NCBI RefSeq assembly: GCF_900111375.1
Contig: NZ_FOHB01000002.1
Coordinates: forward strand, 398,992 to 462,991
Source: Pedococcus cremeus
GTDB taxonomy: Bacteria; Actinomycetota; Actinomycetes; Actinomycetales; Dermatophilaceae
Direction of reading: 5' to 3'
DNA: 64,000 bases
The notes under the pieces: model-generated
The model's database searches: none
What the model saw: only the letters and a program-made list of their open reading frames with translations
What the model was told of the DNA's origin: nothing
In this document: positions 8,102-16,133 of the stretch, one piece after another
Numbering within the stretch: the first letter of the stretch is position 1
How the letters are laid out: every line of letters starts with the position of its first letter
Position numbers and translations under genes: made by a program

Positions 8102-9115
8102 GTGTCCCACGCCCGCTTCGGCTCCCTCCTCGCGCGGGAGGTCGTCGACGTGCGGCACGACCTCGAGGGGATGGACCGTGGCTTCTGGGCCGTCGTCGCC
8201 GACTTCGAGGGGCGGGTCACCGCCGTCCGGTTCGCCGACGTCGACCGCGACGCCTCGCCGGCAACGCCGGCGCCCTGGGCGCCGCTCGACCGCCGCTGGC
8301 ACAGCACGCTGGACCACGCGGCATACCTCGCCGGTGTGCGGGAGGTGCGCCGCCGCGTCGCCGAGGGGGAGGTCTACCAGGTCAACCTCTGCCGCGTGCT
8401 GTCGCACCGGCTCGACGAGGCGGCCGACCTCGACGGGCTCGCCGTGCTGCTCGCCGAGGGCAACCCCGCCCCGCATGCCGCGCGGGTGCACGTGCCGGAG
8501 GCGGGCCTCGACGTCGTGTCCGCCTCGCCGGAGGCCTTCCTGGTGCGGGACGGCGGCCGGCTCGAGTCGCGGCCCATCAAGGGCACGGCGCCGGTGCTGC
8601 GGGAGATGCTGGCCAAGGACTACGCCGAGAACGTCATGATCGTCGACCTGGTGCGCAACGACCTGCAGCAGGTGTGCCGTCCGGGCTCGGTGCGGGTCGA
8701 CCACCTCTGCGCGCCGGAGGAGCACCCGGGCCTGGTGCACCTGGTCTCGACGGTCTCGGGGGAGCTGCTGCCGGGGACCACCTGGCCCGACGTCTTCGCC
8801 GCCACCTTCCCGCCCGGTTCGGTCTCCGGGGCACCGAAGTCCAGCGCGCTGCGGGCGATCACCGACCTCGAGCGCGGACCGCGAGGTCCGTACTGCGGCG
8901 CAGTGGGCTGGGTCGACGCCGACCACGACCGGGCGGAACTCGCGGTGGGCATCCGCACGTTCTGGGCAGAGCACGACGACGACGGGGCGCGGTGGCTCCG
9001 GTTCGGTACCGGCGCGGGCATCACGTGGGGGTCCGACGCGCAGGGTGAGTGGGAGGAGACGGAGCTGAAAGCGGTTCGCCTGATCGGCTTGGCATCTGGG
9101 AGGGTTCAGCCATGA
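8102..9115 (+). CDS. pabB: Aminodeoxychorismate synthase component I (chorismate-binding)
   Basis: A 337-residue chorismate-binding enzyme; it lacks most of the poorly conserved N-terminal region of anthranilate synthase I. It joins chorismate and ammonia into 4-amino-4-deoxychorismate for p-aminobenzoate and folate synthesis. Visible signatures are SRPIKGTAP near residue 158, VMIVDLVRNDL, and PPGSVSGAPKSSALRAI near residue 238, followed by YCGAVGW. The GTG start follows a -10 hexamer by 6 nt. Its stop overlaps pabC as ATGA. Assignment as pabB rather than trpE or menF rests on the pabC partner and the short length. Confidence 0.87.
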   Translation: MSHARFGSLLAREVVDVRHDLEGMDRGFWAVVADFEGRVTAVRFADVDRDASPATPAPWAPLDRRWHSTLDHAAYLAGVREVRRRVAEGEVYQVNLCRVLSHRLDEAADLDGLAVLLAEGNPAPHAARVHVPEAGLDVVSASPEAFLVRDGGRLESRPIKGTAPVLREMLAKDYAENVMIVDLVRNDLQQVCRPGSVRVDHLCAPEEHPGLVHLVSTVSGELLPGTTWPDVFAATFPPGSVSGAPKSSALRAITDLERGPRGPYCGAVGWVDADHDRAELAVGIRTFWAEHDDDGARWLRFGTGAGITWGSDAQGEWEETELKAVRLIGLASGRVQP

Positions 9116-9990
9116 GCAGCAGTGCGCCGCCGGAGGTGCGGGTCTGGGTCAACGGAGCGCTCGTGGGTGCTGACCAGCCGGCTGTCGCGGCCCTCGACCA
9201 CGGCGTCACCGTGGGCGACGGCGCCTTCGAGACCTGCAAGGTGGAGGACGGTCAGGTCTTTGCCGCCACCCGGCACGCCGAGCGCCTCGACCGCACCCTG
9301 GCCGGTCTCGGCCTGCCGGCTGCCGACCACGCCTACATCGCCGAGGGCATCAAGGCCGTGCTGGGCGCGGGGGAGCCGCTCCCCTTCGGGCGGCTGCGCT
9401 ACTCCGTCACCGGCGGCGCCGGCCCGCTCGGCTCCGACCGCGACAGCTCGCCGCTCACCTACATCGTGACCGCCGGTCCGCAGCCCCGTCCGCCGGCGAG
9501 CGCGGGCGTGGCCGTGGTGCCGTGGGTTCGCAACGAGCGCAGTGCCGTGGCGGGCCTGAAGACGACGTCGTACGCCGAGAACGTCGTCGCCCTGGCCCAC
9601 GCCAAGCAACGGGGTGCCATCGAGGCCCTCCTCGCCAACACCCGCGACGAGCTCTGCGAGGGCACCGGCAGCAACGTCTTCGTCGTCCGCGACGGCGTGC
9701 TGTGGACCCCGCCGCTCGAGTCGGGCTGCCTCGCGGGGGTCACCCGCGCGCTGACGGTCGAGTGGTGCCGTGCCGACGGCCTCGAGGTGCGCGAGGAGCC
9801 CATGCCCCTCTCTGTGCTCGAGGAGTGCGACGAGGTCCTCCTCACCAGCTCGACCAAGGACGTGCTGCCGGTCGACCGCGTGGTGGGTCTTCCGGGTGGC
9901 ACCGGCGAGCGGGTCCTCGAGCCCGGACCGGTCGGGGCTCGGGCCCGCGAGGTGTTTGGGCGCCAGTCGGCCCTGCACCTCGACCCGTGA
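9112..9990 (+). CDS. pabC: Aminodeoxychorismate lyase / class IV aminotransferase
   Basis: A 292-residue class IV pyridoxal-phosphate enzyme. The Schiff-base lysine is in GLKTTSYAENVVAL (residue 150). The cofactor-phosphate region DELCEGTGSNVFVV and the late EVLLTSSTKDVLPV also match the family. Paired with pabB by ATGA overlap, it most likely cleaves aminodeoxychorismate to p-aminobenzoate and pyruvate. D-amino-acid or branched-chain aminotransferases share the fold and cannot be fully excluded. Start ATG 9112 has GGGAGGG about 8 nt upstream; an open frame further upstream lies inside pabB. Confidence 0.87.
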   Translation: MSSSAPPEVRVWVNGALVGADQPAVAALDHGVTVGDGAFETCKVEDGQVFAATRHAERLDRTLAGLGLPAADHAYIAEGIKAVLGAGEPLPFGRLRYSVTGGAGPLGSDRDSSPLTYIVTAGPQPRPPASAGVAVVPWVRNERSAVAGLKTTSYAENVVALAHAKQRGAIEALLANTRDELCEGTGSNVFVVRDGVLWTPPLESGCLAGVTRALTVEWCRADGLEVREEPMPLSVLEECDEVLLTSSTKDVLPVDRVVGLPGGTGERVLEPGPVGARAREVFGRQSALHLDP

Positions 9991-10007
9991 GCCGCCAGGA
10001 GGTGCCC

Positions 10008-10457
10008 GTGGACCGCAGCCCTGACCGGAAGCCGGACCAGGACCGGCCGGGCGGCGAGCCCGAGCGCGACTGGGAGTGGCGCCGCCGGGTCCGCTCCAAC
10101 CCCCACTCGCACCGCGTCTACCGCACCGTCGTCGGCGTCGTCGGCACCCTGGTCATCGTCGGCGGCCTCATCATGGTGCCGTTCCCCGGCCCCGGCTGGC
10201 TCGTCGTGTTCGTGGGTGTCGGCATCCTGGCCTCGGAGTTCGACTGGGCGAAGCGCCTGCTCGACTTCGGCAAGGCCAGGCTGCACGCCTGGAACGAGTG
10301 GCTGAAGCCCAAGCCGGTGTGGTTCAAGGGCCTCATCGGTCTGGCCACGGCCCTGCTCGTCGGCCTGTTCTTCTACCTGCTGTTCCTCCTCTCCGGCGTC
10401 CCGTCCCTGCTGCCCGACCTCCTCGAGAGCCTGCTGAAGAACCTCCCGGGACTCTAG
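10008..10457 (+). CDS. TIGR02611/PGPGW small membrane protein
   Basis: A 149-residue membrane protein of unknown function. A charged cytosolic N-terminus of about 40 residues is followed by two close hydrophobic segments bracketing the family motif FPGPGWLVVFVGVGILASEFDWA (near residues 62-84), and a third hydrophobic segment near residue 115. The PGPGW motif defines an actinobacterial family (TIGR02611). The start GTG 10008 has AGGAGG 5 nt upstream; an earlier in-frame GTG at 10002 overlaps that site. It follows pabC closely, so it may be cotranscribed. Confidence 0.82.
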   Translation: MDRSPDRKPDQDRPGGEPERDWEWRRRVRSNPHSHRVYRTVVGVVGTLVIVGGLIMVPFPGPGWLVVFVGVGILASEFDWAKRLLDFGKARLHAWNEWLKPKPVWFKGLIGLATALLVGLFFYLLFLLSGVPSLLPDLLESLLKNLPGL

Positions 10458-10531
10458 GCACGCCAGTGCCCACCCCGGATTTCGCCTGCGGCACACCCTC
10501 CCGCTATTCTTCACGAGCCCGCGAGGGCACT

Positions 10532-10605
10532 GGACGTGTAGCTCAGTTGGTTAGAGCGTTCGCTTCACACGCGAGAGGCCAGGGGTTCGAGTCCCTTCAC
10601 GTCCA
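10532..10605 (+). tRNA. tRNA-Val (anticodon CAC)
   Basis: A 74-nt cloverleaf with acceptor arms GGACGTG/CACGTCC, D-arm GCTC-AGTTGGTTA-GAGC, anticodon CAC at 10566-10568 in loop TTCACAC, T-arm with GGTTCGAGTCC, and discriminator A. CCA is not encoded. It reads GUG valine codons, very common in this genome. Confidence 0.95.
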
Positions 10606-10615
10606 CCCCATGCGA

Positions 10616-10649
10616 GAAGCCCCTTCCGGAAGCTCCCGGACGGGGCTTC
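10616..10649 (+). terminator. Terminator after tRNA-Val
   Basis: An 8-bp outer stem GAAGCCCC/GGGGCTTC with an inner TCCGG/CCGGA stem begins 11 nt after the tRNA and is followed by GTCGTTT. Confidence 0.8.
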
Positions 10650-10768
10650 GTCGTTTCCGGGCCTGAGGGGCGCCCGTCGAGGCGGCCAGGGTTCGCCGGT
10701 GGTTCGGGCCCCGTGGAAGGCCGTCGTGCGGCACACTTCCGGTCAGCAGTGGGAGGTCAGGGGGGCGC

Positions 10769-11101
10769 GTGAGGGTTTCGTGGGTTCGGCGGCGGGTGTC
10801 CGCAGTTGTGGTGGGCGTGTTGGTGGCCGCGGGTCTGGTGGCGACCGCTGACGCCGCGGCTGCCGATGCGACCGGGCCGGTCCTGACCTCGGTGTCGGCG
10901 ATGCCGTCGTCGGCGACGACGGGTGACGTCGTGAAGGTGCACTACTCGGCGACGTCGTCGGTGCCTCTGGCGTCGGTTCGGGTGGTCTACAACTTCGGTG
11001 GGACTGCGTTCCCCTTTCTGACCGAGCCGGGCGCCGAACCCGCCTTGGACGGGACGGTGGACGCGTACCGGTCCCCGCAGGTGCGCGGAACGCGCCGGTG
11101 A
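10769..11101 (+). CDS. Exported FG-GAP/Ig-like protein, N-terminal fragment (frameshifted)
   Basis: A 110-residue frame that starts with an Arg-rich n-region and hydrophobic core ending near ADAAAADA, a signal peptide. It then enters an Ig-like repeat (PVLTSVSAMPSSATTGDVVKVHYSA, SVRVVY). The repeat resembles the one that follows in the downstream frame (PVIRAVSMDTHAFSPGDTVRLHYDL, VRVVF), but here it breaks off after DAYRSP. The remainder of the repeat (APVTLMSVALTDAQGASSGW) continues in the -1 frame. The two frames are therefore one gene split by a single-base deletion, for example in the C-run at 11073-11076, or by a sequencing error. GTG 10769 is preceded by GGGAGG. Confidence 0.7.
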   Translation: MRVSWVRRRVSAVVVGVLVAAGLVATADAAAADATGPVLTSVSAMPSSATTGDVVKVHYSATSSVPLASVRVVYNFGGTAFPFLTEPGAEPALDGTVDAYRSPQVRGTRR

Positions 11102-13038
11102 CACTGATGTCGGTCGCGCTGACCGATGCCCAGGGCGCCTCGAGCGGGTGGTCGCGCTCGGGGATGGTCAGCTATGCCGGTGGCGCGTCCGGACCGGGGA
11201 CGCACACGGTCCCCATGGCCCCGGCCGACTTCGCCGTCACCGGGTCGGTGGAGGACCGCGCGTCTCCGGTCATCCGGGCGGTGTCGATGGACACCCACGC
11301 GTTCAGCCCGGGCGACACCGTGCGCCTCCACTACGACCTGACGGATGCCAGTGACCTGCGCGAGGTCCGGGTCGTCTTCGTGAACACGCTGAAAGGCTTC
11401 CGCGTCACGCTGTCCGCCAAGACCGCCCCGGTGGCGGAAGCGGGCGACCTGCTCCTGGCCGTGGACGACACGTGGGCGAACGGCGACTACACCGTCGAGT
11501 CCGTCGGGGCGGCGGACCGCTGGAACCAGGCGTCCACCATGTTTCCTGACGGGAGGTTGTCGTCCGTCCCCGATGGGTGGACGACAGGCGGCCTGGACCT
11601 GTCGGGCCTGCGGTTCTCCGTGAGCGGGTCACCTGCGGACCATGAGGCGCCTGAGCTCACCTCGGTCGGCCCGGTGAACGTCGTCGTGGGCCGTACTGGG
11701 ACGGTGACCATTCCGTATGCCGCCACCGACGCCTCCGGCCGGCTGGGCACCATCAGCATGTTGCTGACCGACAACGCCAACGTCTTCAGCGTGAGCGCTA
11801 CGGACGTCCCCCTGACCGGGAGCGTGACCCAGAAGCTGGCCCTGCCGGCCACCACGGCCCTCGGCGTGTACACGCTCCAGTCGGTGACCATCTCCGACCC
11901 CGGCGGCTCGTCCTCGGCATACATGCTGGGAGGAGTGCACAAGGTGAACGGGGTGCGGGTCGCTCCCCACACCATCGACCTCTCTGCGGTCAGGGTCACC
12001 CTGGCGGACCGTCCGCAGCCGGCGTGGAACGTGCGCGCAGTCCCGGGCGACCGCAAGGCGACCGTGTCGTGGGACCTCGACCTCGGCGGCACCGACAACG
12101 CCCCGATGACCGGCATCACCGTCACCGCCACCCCGTCGGGCCGGTCGGTCACGGTCAGCCCGTCCGCCACCTCGGCCACCATCTCCGGTCTGACCAACCT
12201 GACGACGTACACCTTCACCGTTCGACGCAACAACACCCTCGGTTCCAGCGACCCGGTGTCGCGGAAGGCGATGCCTCGTGCCTCTGGGCAGCGGCTCGTC
12301 TCCCCGGGTGACTTCGACGGCGACGGGCGGTACGACCTCGTTGGGGTCGACACGTCCGGGGCCGTGCACCTGTACCGCGGGAACGGCCGCGGACACTTCG
12401 CGGCACCCGGCAGGGTCATCGCCCGCGGCTGGCAGGACGAGCGGATGCTGGTTGGGTCCCTGGGCCAGCAGGGCACCATCCGCACCGTGAACTACAACGG
12501 GACCCTGGTCGACCACTACGTCCGGACGGCGAGCTCCATCGGGTCGGAGTGGGACTTCTCCTCGGGCTGGGGCGGCATGCGCACGGTGTTCGACGTCGGG
12601 AACTGGGTCGGTGACGTCAACCCCGACGTCATGGCCGTTCGTGACAACGGCGACCTGTTCCTCTACCAGTGGCGCGGCTCACCGGCCGGTTTGTACTCCG
12701 GCGTGCGCATCGGGAGTGGCTGGAGCGCGTTCCGGCAGGCGTTCGGTGTCGGCGACGTCACCGGCGACCGGAGGAACGACCTCATCGGGCTCCGCACGGA
12801 CGGGTCCCTGTGGCTGTATGCCGGGAACGGTCGTGGCGGGTTCGCCGCCGCAGGACGCAAGATCGCGACGGGGTTCAGCGGGGCGAGGGCCATCACCGCG
12901 TCCTACTTCGACGAGAAAGCCGGGATGGACCTGCTGACCGTCGACGGGAAGGGCAACCTGCGCCTGTACTCCGGCTCGGACCGGGCGAGGTTCACCTACC
13001 GCGGCGTCATCGGCACCGGCTGGACTGCCTTCCTCTGA
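11098..13038 (+). CDS. Exported FG-GAP/Ig-like protein, main C-terminal part (frameshifted)
   Basis: A 646-residue frame with no signal peptide of its own; the signal peptide is in the preceding frame. It overlaps that frame by GTGA and is best read as the continuation of one interrupted gene. Layout: remainder of Ig-like repeat 1, further Ig-like repeats to about residue 305, a fibronectin type III domain (APGDRKATVSWDLDL-like core, SATISGLTNLTTYTFTVR), then FG-GAP/VCBS-type beta-propeller repeats from about residue 400 (GDFDGDGRYDLVGVDTSG, GDVTGDRRNDLIGLRTDG). The original protein was probably secreted and surface-associated. Coupled translation through GTGA could make a separate polypeptide, but it would lack export. 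Confidence 0.7.
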   Translation: MTLMSVALTDAQGASSGWSRSGMVSYAGGASGPGTHTVPMAPADFAVTGSVEDRASPVIRAVSMDTHAFSPGDTVRLHYDLTDASDLREVRVVFVNTLKGFRVTLSAKTAPVAEAGDLLLAVDDTWANGDYTVESVGAADRWNQASTMFPDGRLSSVPDGWTTGGLDLSGLRFSVSGSPADHEAPELTSVGPVNVVVGRTGTVTIPYAATDASGRLGTISMLLTDNANVFSVSATDVPLTGSVTQKLALPATTALGVYTLQSVTISDPGGSSSAYMLGGVHKVNGVRVAPHTIDLSAVRVTLADRPQPAWNVRAVPGDRKATVSWDLDLGGTDNAPMTGITVTATPSGRSVTVSPSATSATISGLTNLTTYTFTVRRNNTLGSSDPVSRKAMPRASGQRLVSPGDFDGDGRYDLVGVDTSGAVHLYRGNGRGHFAAPGRVIARGWQDERMLVGSLGQQGTIRTVNYNGTLVDHYVRTASSIGSEWDFSSGWGGMRTVFDVGNWVGDVNPDVMAVRDNGDLFLYQWRGSPAGLYSGVRIGSGWSAFRQAFGVGDVTGDRRNDLIGLRTDGSLWLYAGNGRGGFAAAGRKIATGFSGARAITASYFDEKAGMDLLTVDGKGNLRLYSGSDRARFTYRGVIGTGWTAFL

Positions 13039-13039
13039 G

Positions 13040-13096
13040 GCCCCGCAGGCCGGTCGCAGCCCCGCAGGCCGGTCGCAGGCTGGCGGGCCGGTCGCA
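13040..13096. repeat. 19-bp tandem repeat, three units
   Basis: GCCCCGCAGGCCGGTCGCA occurs twice in a row (13040-13058, 13059-13077) and a diverged copy follows (13078-13096, GGCTGGCGGGCCGGTCGCA). It lies just after the FG-GAP stop and before the convergent flavoprotein gene. No function is evident. Confidence 0.8.
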
Positions 13097-13118
13097 GGCT
13101 GGCTGCTGGTCGTCGCCC

Positions 13119-14234
13119 TCAGGCGCGCAGGTGGCGCACCACGCCGGCCACCGCCGCGGGCGTGAGGTGTCCGCGCCCGAGTCCGAGCTCGACCAGGTCG
13201 TCGAAGACCCGCTGGTCGGCCGCGGCCGCCCGCAACCCGGCGGGCACGATGCCCGGCACGGGGAGCAGCCGCGAGACCACTGCCGTCTGGCGCAGGTGGG
13301 AGGCCAGCAGGGCGCGGACGGCCACGCGGTGACGGCGTCCCGCCCCTGCGGCCGGGCCTGTCACCGCGTGCTGTCCCGCCAGCGCCCCCGTGGCGACGGC
13401 GTAGAAGATGCCCTCGCCGGTCATGGGGTTCACCAGGGAGGCGGCGTCGCCGGCCAGCAGGATCCGGCCGTCGGGCTGCCACCACCGTGCGGACGACAGG
13501 GGCAGGTGGTGTGCCCGCCACTCCACGGCCCCGTCCGAGACCTCTGGCAGCAGGCGGTCGAGGGCGGCGGTCATGGTGCCGCGGCTGGGTGGGGCGCGGC
13601 GCCCGAGGACCTCGCCGTACCCGATGTTCGACCAGCCGTCGCCCCGGTCGAAGGCCCAGGCATAGGAGGGCTGTCGCTGCTGGCCGAACCGGATCACCTG
13701 CCGGCTGCGCCCGAGCTCACGAGTCGGTGCGTAGGCGCGAAACGCCAGGGCGCGACGCCCGGAGGGCCCCGCACCGGCGGCCCGGCGCAGCACCGAGTAG
13801 GCGCCGTCCGCCGCGACGACCGCGTGGGCCTCGATGGTGTCGTCGAGCCGTATGCCGCCCCGTCCCACGGCCACCGAGCGCACGCGGTGCCGGCGCAGCT
13901 CGGCGCCTGACGCGACCGCGGCGTCGACCAGCCGGGCGTCGAACACCTTCCGGGGCACCACCCGCGCCGGTCGCCGCATCAGGCGCTCCACCTCCGCCTC
14001 GCCGCGGGCCAGCTGCAGGCGGTGGACCGGCGCCCAGTCGTCCACGAGACCCCTGACGCCCAGCGCCTCGAGCACGTCGAGCGCGTGGGGCGCCACGCCG
14101 TCACCACAGACCTTGTCGCGGGGGAAACCGCTGCGGTCGAGGAGCAGCACGCGCGCGTCCGGGCGGGCGCGCAGCGCGGCGATGGCGGCCGTGGCGCCGG
14201 CCGGCCCGGCCCCGACGACCACGACGTCCCACAT
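13119..14234 (-). CDS. Geranylgeranyl reductase family FAD-dependent oxidoreductase
   Basis: A 371-residue flavoprotein with an N-terminal Rossmann motif VVVGAGPAGATAAI, then FPRDKVCGDGVAPHALD near residue 38, and a later FAD-binding GRILLAGDAASLVNPMTGEGI near residue 258. This order is that of the geranylgeranyl reductase family, which saturates isoprenoid chains; in actinobacteria a member (MenJ) partly reduces menaquinone. The isoprenoid substrate is inferred. It is transcribed alone, convergent with the FG-GAP gene and divergent from the MOSC gene. Confidence 0.85.
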   Translation of the reverse strand: MWDVVVVGAGPAGATAAIAALRARPDARVLLLDRSGFPRDKVCGDGVAPHALDVLEALGVRGLVDDWAPVHRLQLARGEAEVERLMRRPARVVPRKVFDARLVDAAVASGAELRRHRVRSVAVGRGGIRLDDTIEAHAVVAADGAYSVLRRAAGAGPSGRRALAFRAYAPTRELGRSRQVIRFGQQRQPSYAWAFDRGDGWSNIGYGEVLGRRAPPSRGTMTAALDRLLPEVSDGAVEWRAHHLPLSSARWWQPDGRILLAGDAASLVNPMTGEGIFYAVATGALAGQHAVTGPAAGAGRRHRVAVRALLASHLRQTAVVSRLLPVPGIVPAGLRAAAADQRVFDDLVELGLGRGHLTPAAVAGVVRHLRA

Positions 14235-14305
14235 GTCGACCAGTCTGCGGGCACCGACCGATCACTGCGACCTTCGCGTGCAGAGCACCATTCGCGGGCC
14301 GGGGT

Positions 14306-14311
14306 TACCGT
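14306..14311 (+). promoter_or_regulatory. -10 hexamer TACCGT for the MOSC gene
   Basis: TACCGT ends 6 nt before ATG 14318, with no Shine-Dalgarno; leaderless mRNA is likely. Confidence 0.5.
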
Positions 14312-14317
14312 GAGGCC

Positions 14318-14662
14318 ATGTCCGGTGCCCTGGTCGCCTCGATCCACATCTACCCGGTGAAGGGCGAACCGGGGGAGGAGCTCTCGGTCGCCGACGTCGA
14401 GGACGACGGGCTCGCGGGCGACCGCCGCAAGCGTGCGCCGGTGCAGCTGGTGGCAGCCGAGGACGTCGACGAGGACACGCGGGCCAACTTCGTCGTCACC
14501 ATGCCCGGGGACGCGCTGCTGGCCGCCGTCGGCTCGGCGGTCAGGATCGGGGTCGTCGAGCTGGAGGTCGACGCCGTGCCGAGCGGCTGCCCCGGGGTGT
14601 ACGCCCGCGTACGGCGACCGGGCAAGGTCAGCGTCGGCGACACGGTCGAGGTAATCGGATGA
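14318..14662 (+). CDS. MOSC domain protein
   Basis: A 114-residue single-domain protein. It starts with the MOSC-type ASIHIYPVKGEPGEEL, then DGLAGDRRKRAPVQLV near residue 33, and ends SGCPGVYARVRRPGKVSVGD with the conserved cysteine near residue 90. MOSC domains transfer or bind sulfide/sulfur in molybdenum-cofactor and related chemistry. At this length it lacks accessory domains, so its partner is unknown. Its presence in the same window as nitrate reductase (a molybdoenzyme) is suggestive only. Confidence 0.82.
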   Translation: MSGALVASIHIYPVKGEPGEELSVADVEDDGLAGDRRKRAPVQLVAAEDVDEDTRANFVVTMPGDALLAAVGSAVRIGVVELEVDAVPSGCPGVYARVRRPGKVSVGDTVEVIG

Positions 14663-14681
14663 CCTCACGCCTCGTTGGCCA

Positions 14682-14687
14682 TAGCCT
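14682..14687 (+). promoter_or_regulatory. -10 hexamer TAGCCT for the FAD reductase gene
   Basis: TAGCCT ends 6 nt before GTG 14694, with no Shine-Dalgarno; leaderless mRNA is likely. Confidence 0.5.
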
Positions 14688-14693
14688 GCGGGT

Positions 14694-16133
14694 GTGCTGG
14701 AGCGCGTGACGTCGGGGCAGGGGCGGACGGAGATGGAGCCTGCCGCGACGCATGCCGCCGCGGTGCAGCGGCTCGTCGCCAGCTACCGCGCCATCCCGCC
14801 CTCGGCGCCGGTGCGGCTGGCGAAGAAGACCTCCAACCTGTTCCGCGCACGGGCCCGGACGAACGCGCCGGGGCTCGACGTCAGCGGCCTCGGCGGCGTC
14901 ATCGCCGTCGACCCTGTGGCGATGACGGCCGACCTCGGCGGCATGTGCACCTACGAGGACCTCGTCGCGGCGACGCTGCCACACGGCCTCGCCCCGCTGG
15001 TGGTGCCGCAGCTGAAGACGATCACCCTCGGTGGCGCCGTCACGGGCCTGGGCATCGAGTCGACGTCCTTCCGCAACGGGCTGCCCCACGAGTCGGTGCT
15101 GGAGATGGACATCCTCACGGGCGCCGGCGAGGTGGTCACCGCGGCCCCCGGAGGCGAGCACGACGACCTCTACCGCGGGTTCCCCAACTCCTACGGCACG
15201 CTGGGCTACGCCACGCGCCTGCGCATCGAGCTCGAGCCGGTAGAGCCGTTCGTGGCCCTGCGGCACGTGCGGTTCCGCACGCTCGAGGCGCTCGTCGAGA
15301 CCATGGACCGGGTGGTCCGCGAGCGGGTGCACGACGGCGAGCCGGTCGACTACGTCGACGGCGTCGTCTTCAGCGCGACGGAGGCCTACCTCACCCTGGG
15401 GCGCCGGACCGACGAGCCCGGACCGGTGAGCGACTACACCGGCATGGACATCTACTACCGGTCGCTGCAGCACGACGGCACCGAGCCGAGGCGTGACCGG
15501 CTGACGATCCACGACTACCTGTGGCGCTGGGACACCGACTGGTTCTGGTGCAGCCGCGCCTTCGGGGCCCAGAACCCGGCGCTGCGTCGGGTGTGGCCGC
15601 GGCGCTGGCGGCGCAGCAGCGTGTACTGGAAGCTCGTCGCGCTCGACCAGCGCTGGTCGGTCGCCGACCGCCTCGAGGCCCGCAAGGGAAGGCCGCCCCG
15701 CGAGCGCGTGGTGCAGGACGTCGAGGTCCCGGTGGAGGAGTGCGCGGCCTTCCTGCACTGGTTCCTGCGCGAGGTGCCCATCGAGCCGGTGTGGCTGTGC
15801 CCGCTGCGGGTGCGCGAGGACGGGCCCGCCCACCCCGAGCCCGGCTCGCAGCCGTGGCCCCTCTACCCGCTGCGCACCGGGCAGACCTACGTCAACGTCG
15901 GCTTCTGGTCCACCGTGCCCGCGACACCCGGGCAGCCCGGCGCCACCAACCGGCTCATCGAGCGCGAGGTCACCGCCCGGCACGGCCACAAGTCGCTCTA
16001 CTCCGACGCCTACTACGAGCGCGACGAGTTCGACCGCCTCTACGGCGGCGAGGCCTTCGCCACGCTCAAGGAACGCTACGACCCCAGCTCCCGGCTCCTC
16101 GACCTCTACTCGAAGGCGGTGCAACGCAGATGA
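14694..16133 (+). CDS. FAD-binding reductase of 10-methyl fatty-acid (tuberculostearate-type) synthesis
   Basis: A 479-residue flavoprotein with a VAO/PCMH-type FAD-binding domain in the first half (DLGGMCTYEDLVAATL near residue 83; VPQLKTITLGGAVTGLGIES near residue 103), resembling DHCR24-like sterol reductases. Immediately downstream, by ATGA overlap, is a cyclopropane-synthase-family methyltransferase. This pair is the known two-enzyme route (Tms/Bfa type) in which the methyltransferase adds a methylene to C10 of an oleoyl chain and the flavoprotein reduces it to a 10-methyl branch. Pathway assignment rests on this pairing. The start is GTG 14694 behind a -10 hexamer. Confidence 0.82.
   Translation: MLERVTSGQGRTEMEPAATHAAAVQRLVASYRAIPPSAPVRLAKKTSNLFRARARTNAPGLDVSGLGGVIAVDPVAMTADLGGMCTYEDLVAATLPHGLAPLVVPQLKTITLGGAVTGLGIESTSFRNGLPHESVLEMDILTGAGEVVTAAPGGEHDDLYRGFPNSYGTLGYATRLRIELEPVEPFVALRHVRFRTLEALVETMDRVVRERVHDGEPVDYVDGVVFSATEAYLTLGRRTDEPGPVSDYTGMDIYYRSLQHDGTEPRRDRLTIHDYLWRWDTDWFWCSRAFGAQNPALRRVWPRRWRRSSVYWKLVALDQRWSVADRLEARKGRPPRERVVQDVEVPVEECAAFLHWFLREVPIEPVWLCPLRVREDGPAHPEPGSQPWPLYPLRTGQTYVNVGFWSTVPATPGQPGATNRLIEREVTARHGHKSLYSDAYYERDEFDRLYGGEAFATLKERYDPSSRLLDLYSKAVQRR

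Noticed and set aside
11060-11101. Programmed -1 frameshift in the FG-GAP gene
   Set aside because: No canonical slippery heptamer followed by a stem-loop or pseudoknot could be seen; an indel or sequencing error is simpler.
13040-13096. CRISPR-like array
   Set aside because: The 19-bp units are directly adjacent with no spacers and only three copies.
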